From Spirochaetota bacterium (GTDB lineage Bacteria > Spirochaetota > Spirochaetia > DTKZ01), in the NCBI GenBank assembly GCA_029562045.1, contig JAKQWJ010000314.1, positions 1 through 8,878 on the forward strand: 8,878 nt of DNA. Reading direction: 5' to 3'. This document shows positions 6,394 through 8,878 of this stretch, piece by piece; position 1 is the first letter of the stretch; each line of letters opens with the position of its first letter. The notes below the pieces were generated by a model that saw only the letters and a program-made list of their open reading frames with translations, ran no database searches and was not told the origin of the DNA. The translations under genes were made by a program, and so were the position numbers.

Positions 6394-6400
6394 CTCTTCC

Positions 6401-7690
6401 ATGAAACCGGCCATCCTGGGCGGCGCCCCGGCCGTCTCCTCCGAAAAGGAGGAACTTTTCCACTGGCCCATCGTGACCCAGGAGGACATCGACGCCGTCA
6501 CCGAGGTTCTCCGGGCGGGGACCATGAGCGGCACGACCATCACCAAGGAATTCGAGCGGCGTTTCGCGGACTTCCTGGGGGTCCGTCATGCCCTGGGCTT
6601 CTGCAACGGCACGGCGAGCCTGCTGGCGGCCATGTGGGCCTGCGGGGTGGGGATGGGGGACGAGATCATCTGCCCCTCCATGACCTACTGGGCCTCCGCG
6701 GCCCCCGCCCTGACCCTGGGCGCCGCGGTGGTCTTCTGCGACATCCACAGGGAGACCCTCTGCATCGACCCCGACGATATCGAACACCGGATAAACGGGC
6801 GCACCCGGGCCATCGTGGTGGTCCACTACGCGGGGCGCCCCGCCCCCATGGACCGGGTCATGGAGATCGCCCGCCGACACGGGGTCCGGGTCATCGAGGA
6901 CAACTCCCACGCCCACGGAGCCCTGTACCGGGGGGCCCGCACCGGCGCCGTCGGGGACATCGGGGCCATGAGCCTCATGGCGGGCAAGGGCTTTCCCGTC
7001 GGCGAGGGGGGGATCATCACCACCAACGACCGGACGCTGTACGAGAGGTGCGTGGCCTTCGCCCACTACGAGAGGACCGGCGCCCCGTCCCGGTTCAACC
7101 CCCCGGACGCCCAGATCACCGACCCGGAGCTGAAGACCTTCGCGGGCATCCCGCTGGGGGCCATGAAGGGCAGGATGAACCAGACCTGCTCCGCCATGGG
7201 CCTCACCCAGCTGAAAGCCTTTCCCCGGAGAATGCAGGACATCCAGGAGGGTATGAACCTCTTCTGGGAATTTCTGGACGGGGTCCCGGGTCTGCGCCCC
7301 CATCGGATCCCCCCGGACCAGGGCACCATGGGGGCCTGGTACTACCCCCAGGGCCTGTACCACGCCGAGGAGCTGGGCGGGACGACGGCGGAGGACTTTT
7401 CCCGGGCGGTGAACGCCGAGGGGGTCAGGTGGTGCTTCCCCGGGGGAAACTCCCCCCTGCACCTGCACCCCTATTTTTTCCAGTCCGATATTTTCCGCAC
7501 CGGGAAGCCCACCGTCCAGGCCTTTCACCGGGACTTCCGGAGGCAGAACCCCGGGGAGCTGCCGGTGTCGGAAAGCATCCATGAAATCGCCCTGGCGGTG
7601 CCCTGGTTCAAACGGCCCGACAGGCCGGAGATCCGCAGATACGCCGAGGCCTTCACCAAGGTGGCGGAGCACTTCCACCGCCTCCCATAG
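6401..7690 (+). CDS. DegT/DnrJ/EryC1/StrS-family PLP aminotransferase
   Basis: This 429-aa cytoplasmic enzyme of fold type I probably transfers an amino group, usually from glutamate or glutamine, to a keto sugar or keto cyclitol. Seen in the sequence: an AILGGAPAVS start, GFCNGTASLLAAM (66-78) for the PLP phosphate region, and GDEIICPSMTYWASA (86-100). The PLP-ring aspartate is D167 in VIEDNSHAHGA, and the Schiff-base lysine is K196 in SLMAGKGFPVGEGG. The usual residue run in the family is S-x-x-x-x-K followed by GEGG, so the active site looks intact. The length is somewhat above the usual 370-400 aa. The gene follows the permeases in the same transcription unit, so its substrate may be what the transporter brings in, or a product of it. 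The glutamine:scyllo-inosose aminotransferase branch is one candidate. No matching dehydrogenase lies in the window. Family call secure; substrate unknown. Confidence 0.88.
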   Translation: MKPAILGGAPAVSSEKEELFHWPIVTQEDIDAVTEVLRAGTMSGTTITKEFERRFADFLGVRHALGFCNGTASLLAAMWACGVGMGDEIICPSMTYWASAAPALTLGAAVVFCDIHRETLCIDPDDIEHRINGRTRAIVVVHYAGRPAPMDRVMEIARRHGVRVIEDNSHAHGALYRGARTGAVGDIGAMSLMAGKGFPVGEGGIITTNDRTLYERCVAFAHYERTGAPSRFNPPDAQITDPELKTFAGIPLGAMKGRMNQTCSAMGLTQLKAFPRRMQDIQEGMNLFWEFLDGVPGLRPHRIPPDQGTMGAWYYPQGLYHAEELGGTTAEDFSRAVNAEGVRWCFPGGNSPLHLHPYFFQSDIFRTGKPTVQAFHRDFRRQNPGELPVSESIHEIALAVPWFKRPDRPEIRRYAEAFTKVAEHFHRLP

Positions 7691-7704
7691 GGCCGCCGGA
7701 AACC

Positions 7705-8667
7705 ATGCGCCGCCCGCCCCGCCGCCCTGCCCCGCCCCGGAGCCTCACCCTTCCCGGCGGGGATTTCGAGCCCGCCTACCTGGCCCTCCACCGCTCGGGC
7801 GAACTCCGCCGGCGGGCCGCAGAGGCCCTGGATATGCTGTCCTCCTGCCGCCTCTGCCCCCGGGCCTGCGGAGTTGACCGCCTCCGGGAGGCGGCGGGGG
7901 TCTGCCGCACCGGCCGTCTGGCGGCGGTAAGCAGCTTCTTCGGTCATCGGGGGGAGGAGAGCTGCCTCAGCGGCCGGCGGGGCAGCGGCGCCTTCTTTTT
8001 TTCCCGCTGCAATCTGGGCTGCGTCTTCTGTCAGAACTGCCGGATCAGCCGGATGGGGGAAGGCGTCCCCTCTTCCGCCGGGCAGATGGCGGAGATGATG
8101 CTCCGGCTCCAGGAAGAGGGCTGCCACAATATCAATCTGGTCACCCCCAGCCATGTTGTCCCCCAGATCCTGGAGGCCCTGGCCCTGGCGGTGGAGGGAG
8201 GGCTCAGGCTCCCTCTGGTCTACAACACCTCGGCCTACGATTCCGCCGAAAGTCTCCGCCTGCTGGACGGAGTGGTGGACATCTATATGCCGGACGTCAA
8301 ATTCCGGGATCCCGCCCTGGCGGAGAGATACCTCCGGGCCCGGGACTACCCCGAGGCGGCCCTTCGGTCCGTGGCGGAGATGCACCGGCAGGTGGGGGAC
8401 CTTGAGACGGACCGGCAGGGCCTGGCCCGACGGGGCCTTCTGGTGCGCCACCTTCTGATGCCGGGCCTTCTGGAGGACACCAAAAAAATCCTGTCCTTTC
8501 TGGCAGGCCTGTCCCGGGACACCTGGATCAATATCCTGACCCAGTACCGCCCGGCCAATCAGGTCTCAGCGCTGACCTTTCCGGAGATTAACCGGCCGGT
8601 AAGCCGGGAGGAGTACTACGCCGCATTGGACCACTTCAAGTCCCTGGGGCTGCACCGGCTGGATTGA
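7705..8667 (+). CDS. PflX-like radical SAM protein (COG1313)
   Basis: This 320-aa protein has the radical SAM cluster motif CNLGCVFC (C102, C106, C109) at the start of a partial TIM barrel. A second cysteine set lies ahead of it, CRLCPRAC (C48, C51, C55) plus C67 in GVCRTG, which may hold another metal or Fe-S centre. Family hallmarks follow: NLVTPSH (144-150), YMPDVKF (194-200), RHLLMPG (248-254) and LTQYRPANQ (278-286). These match the PflX/COG1313 group, related in sequence to pyruvate formate-lyase activating enzymes but of unknown function. No glycyl radical enzyme gene is present nearby, so an activase role has no local support. It begins 14 bases after the aminotransferase stop, behind only a weak ribosome binding site (CCGGAAACC), and is probably co-transcribed. 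The Arg/Pro-rich first 13 residues (RRPPRRPAPPRS) look non-conserved. I see no better start in frame. Confidence 0.87.
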   Translation: MRRPPRRPAPPRSLTLPGGDFEPAYLALHRSGELRRRAAEALDMLSSCRLCPRACGVDRLREAAGVCRTGRLAAVSSFFGHRGEESCLSGRRGSGAFFFSRCNLGCVFCQNCRISRMGEGVPSSAGQMAEMMLRLQEEGCHNINLVTPSHVVPQILEALALAVEGGLRLPLVYNTSAYDSAESLRLLDGVVDIYMPDVKFRDPALAERYLRARDYPEAALRSVAEMHRQVGDLETDRQGLARRGLLVRHLLMPGLLEDTKKILSFLAGLSRDTWINILTQYRPANQVSALTFPEINRPVSREEYYAALDHFKSLGLHRLD

Positions 8668-8682
8668 GGGCTGATGTCCTTA

Positions 8683-8730
8683 CCGGACGGCCCCCTCTCC
8701 CGGCGCCACCGCCTGAGGGGTTCCGTCCGG
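8683..8730 (+). terminator. Long three-tier hairpin after the radical SAM gene
   Basis: CCGGACGG (8683-8690) pairs with CCGTCCGG (8723-8730). CCCCT (8692-8696) pairs with AGGGG (8716-8720), and GGCG (8702-8705) pairs with CGCC (8710-8713) around a CCAC loop. It starts 15 bases after the stop codon. There is no T-tract, as with the other 3'-end hairpins in the window. It most likely marks the end of the operon. Confidence 0.6.
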
Positions 8731-8746
8731 CCATGGGAGCGGGACG

Positions 8747-8862
8747 GATCCTCCCGGAGAGACGCTTGTGACGCACCCGCCGGATCGGGGCCACAGATCC
8801 CGGCGCCGGCCCCACCTCCGGCCGCGTCGGATCCCTGCCGCCGGACCGGATCCCGGCCGGCG
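8747..8862. repeat. GATC-centred imperfect repeats
   Basis: Five GATC sites fall within about 106 bases (8747, 8783, 8796, 8830, 8849). Three of them share an extended core: AGATCCCGGCGCCGG (8795), GGATCCCTGCCGCCGG (8829) and GGATCCCGGCCGGCG (8848). Many short inverted repeats are interwoven. The array may continue beyond the window. No gene is supportable here: several frames are open only because the GC content is so high, and the translations are Arg/Pro/Gly-rich and featureless. Confidence 0.35.
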
Positions 8863-8878
8863 ACTCTCCGACCCGGCG

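Noticed and set aside
6383..6400. ATG overlapping the permease stop (ATGA) as the aminotransferase start
   Set aside because: The GGGAGG site lies after it and is ideally spaced for the ATG at 6401, which gives the family-like N-terminus. Some use of the first ATG cannot be excluded.
6275..7678. A 467-codon open frame on the minus strand opposite the aminotransferase gene
   Set aside because: It is antisense to a clearly recognisable aminotransferase. Its translation is Gly/Pro/Val/His-rich with no family motifs, as expected for a frame kept open by third-position GC bias.
7705..8667. Calling the radical SAM protein a pyruvate formate-lyase activase
   Set aside because: The sequence hallmarks fit PflX/COG1313, and there is no glycyl radical enzyme gene nearby.
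8674..8878. Open frame starting at ATG 8674 and running off the right edge, plus open minus-strand frames in the same stretch
   Set aside because: The 68 visible residues are Arg/Pro/Ser-rich with no motif, and the frame runs through the terminator-like hairpin. At this GC content open frames of this length are expected by chance.

Overview
The window is about 65% GC and densely coding. It looks like chromosome of a diderm bacterium, most likely a high-GC spirochaete (Spirochaetota). This is an inference: the sugar-binding protein has a mature N-terminus starting GGAAE with no lipobox cysteine, a form I associate with spirochaete solute-binding proteins. No rRNA, tRNA, CRISPR array, transposase or phage gene is visible.

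Left part (1-1850, mostly minus strand). The window opens inside the 5' end of a gene for a short-form phosphatidylserine decarboxylase (psd, 57 codons visible, minus strand). Next comes a GC-rich spacer with two hairpins, then a complete minus-strand TrpB2-type tryptophan synthase beta chain. trpB2 has a strong ribosome binding site and a consensus -35 box. A 20-bp dyad sits where its transcript should start.

Middle (1842-3085, plus strand). Divergent from trpB2 is a 403-aa ArsB/NhaD/YbiR-like anion permease. Its perfect TATAAT box lies six bases before the ATG, so its mRNA is probably leaderless. The psd gene has the same geometry.

Right part (3149-8667, plus strand). A promoter with a TTGACA box drives a probable operon: family-1 sugar-binding protein, two MalF/MalG-type permeases, a DegT/DnrJ/EryC1/StrS PLP aminotransferase and, 14 bases further on, a PflX-like (COG1313) radical SAM protein. 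A perfect 13-bp hairpin separates the binding-protein gene from the permease genes, and a long three-tier hairpin closes the operon. No ATPase gene is present, so the transporter probably uses a shared MsmK/UgpC-type ATPase encoded elsewhere. The natural reading is import of a sugar or cyclitol followed by transamination of its keto form. The substrate, and the role of the radical SAM protein, cannot be read from the sequence.

The last 148 bases hold no supportable gene but contain a cluster of GATC-centred imperfect repeats. The least explained parts of the window are the transporter-aminotransferase-radical SAM gene set and the two apparently leaderless genes.
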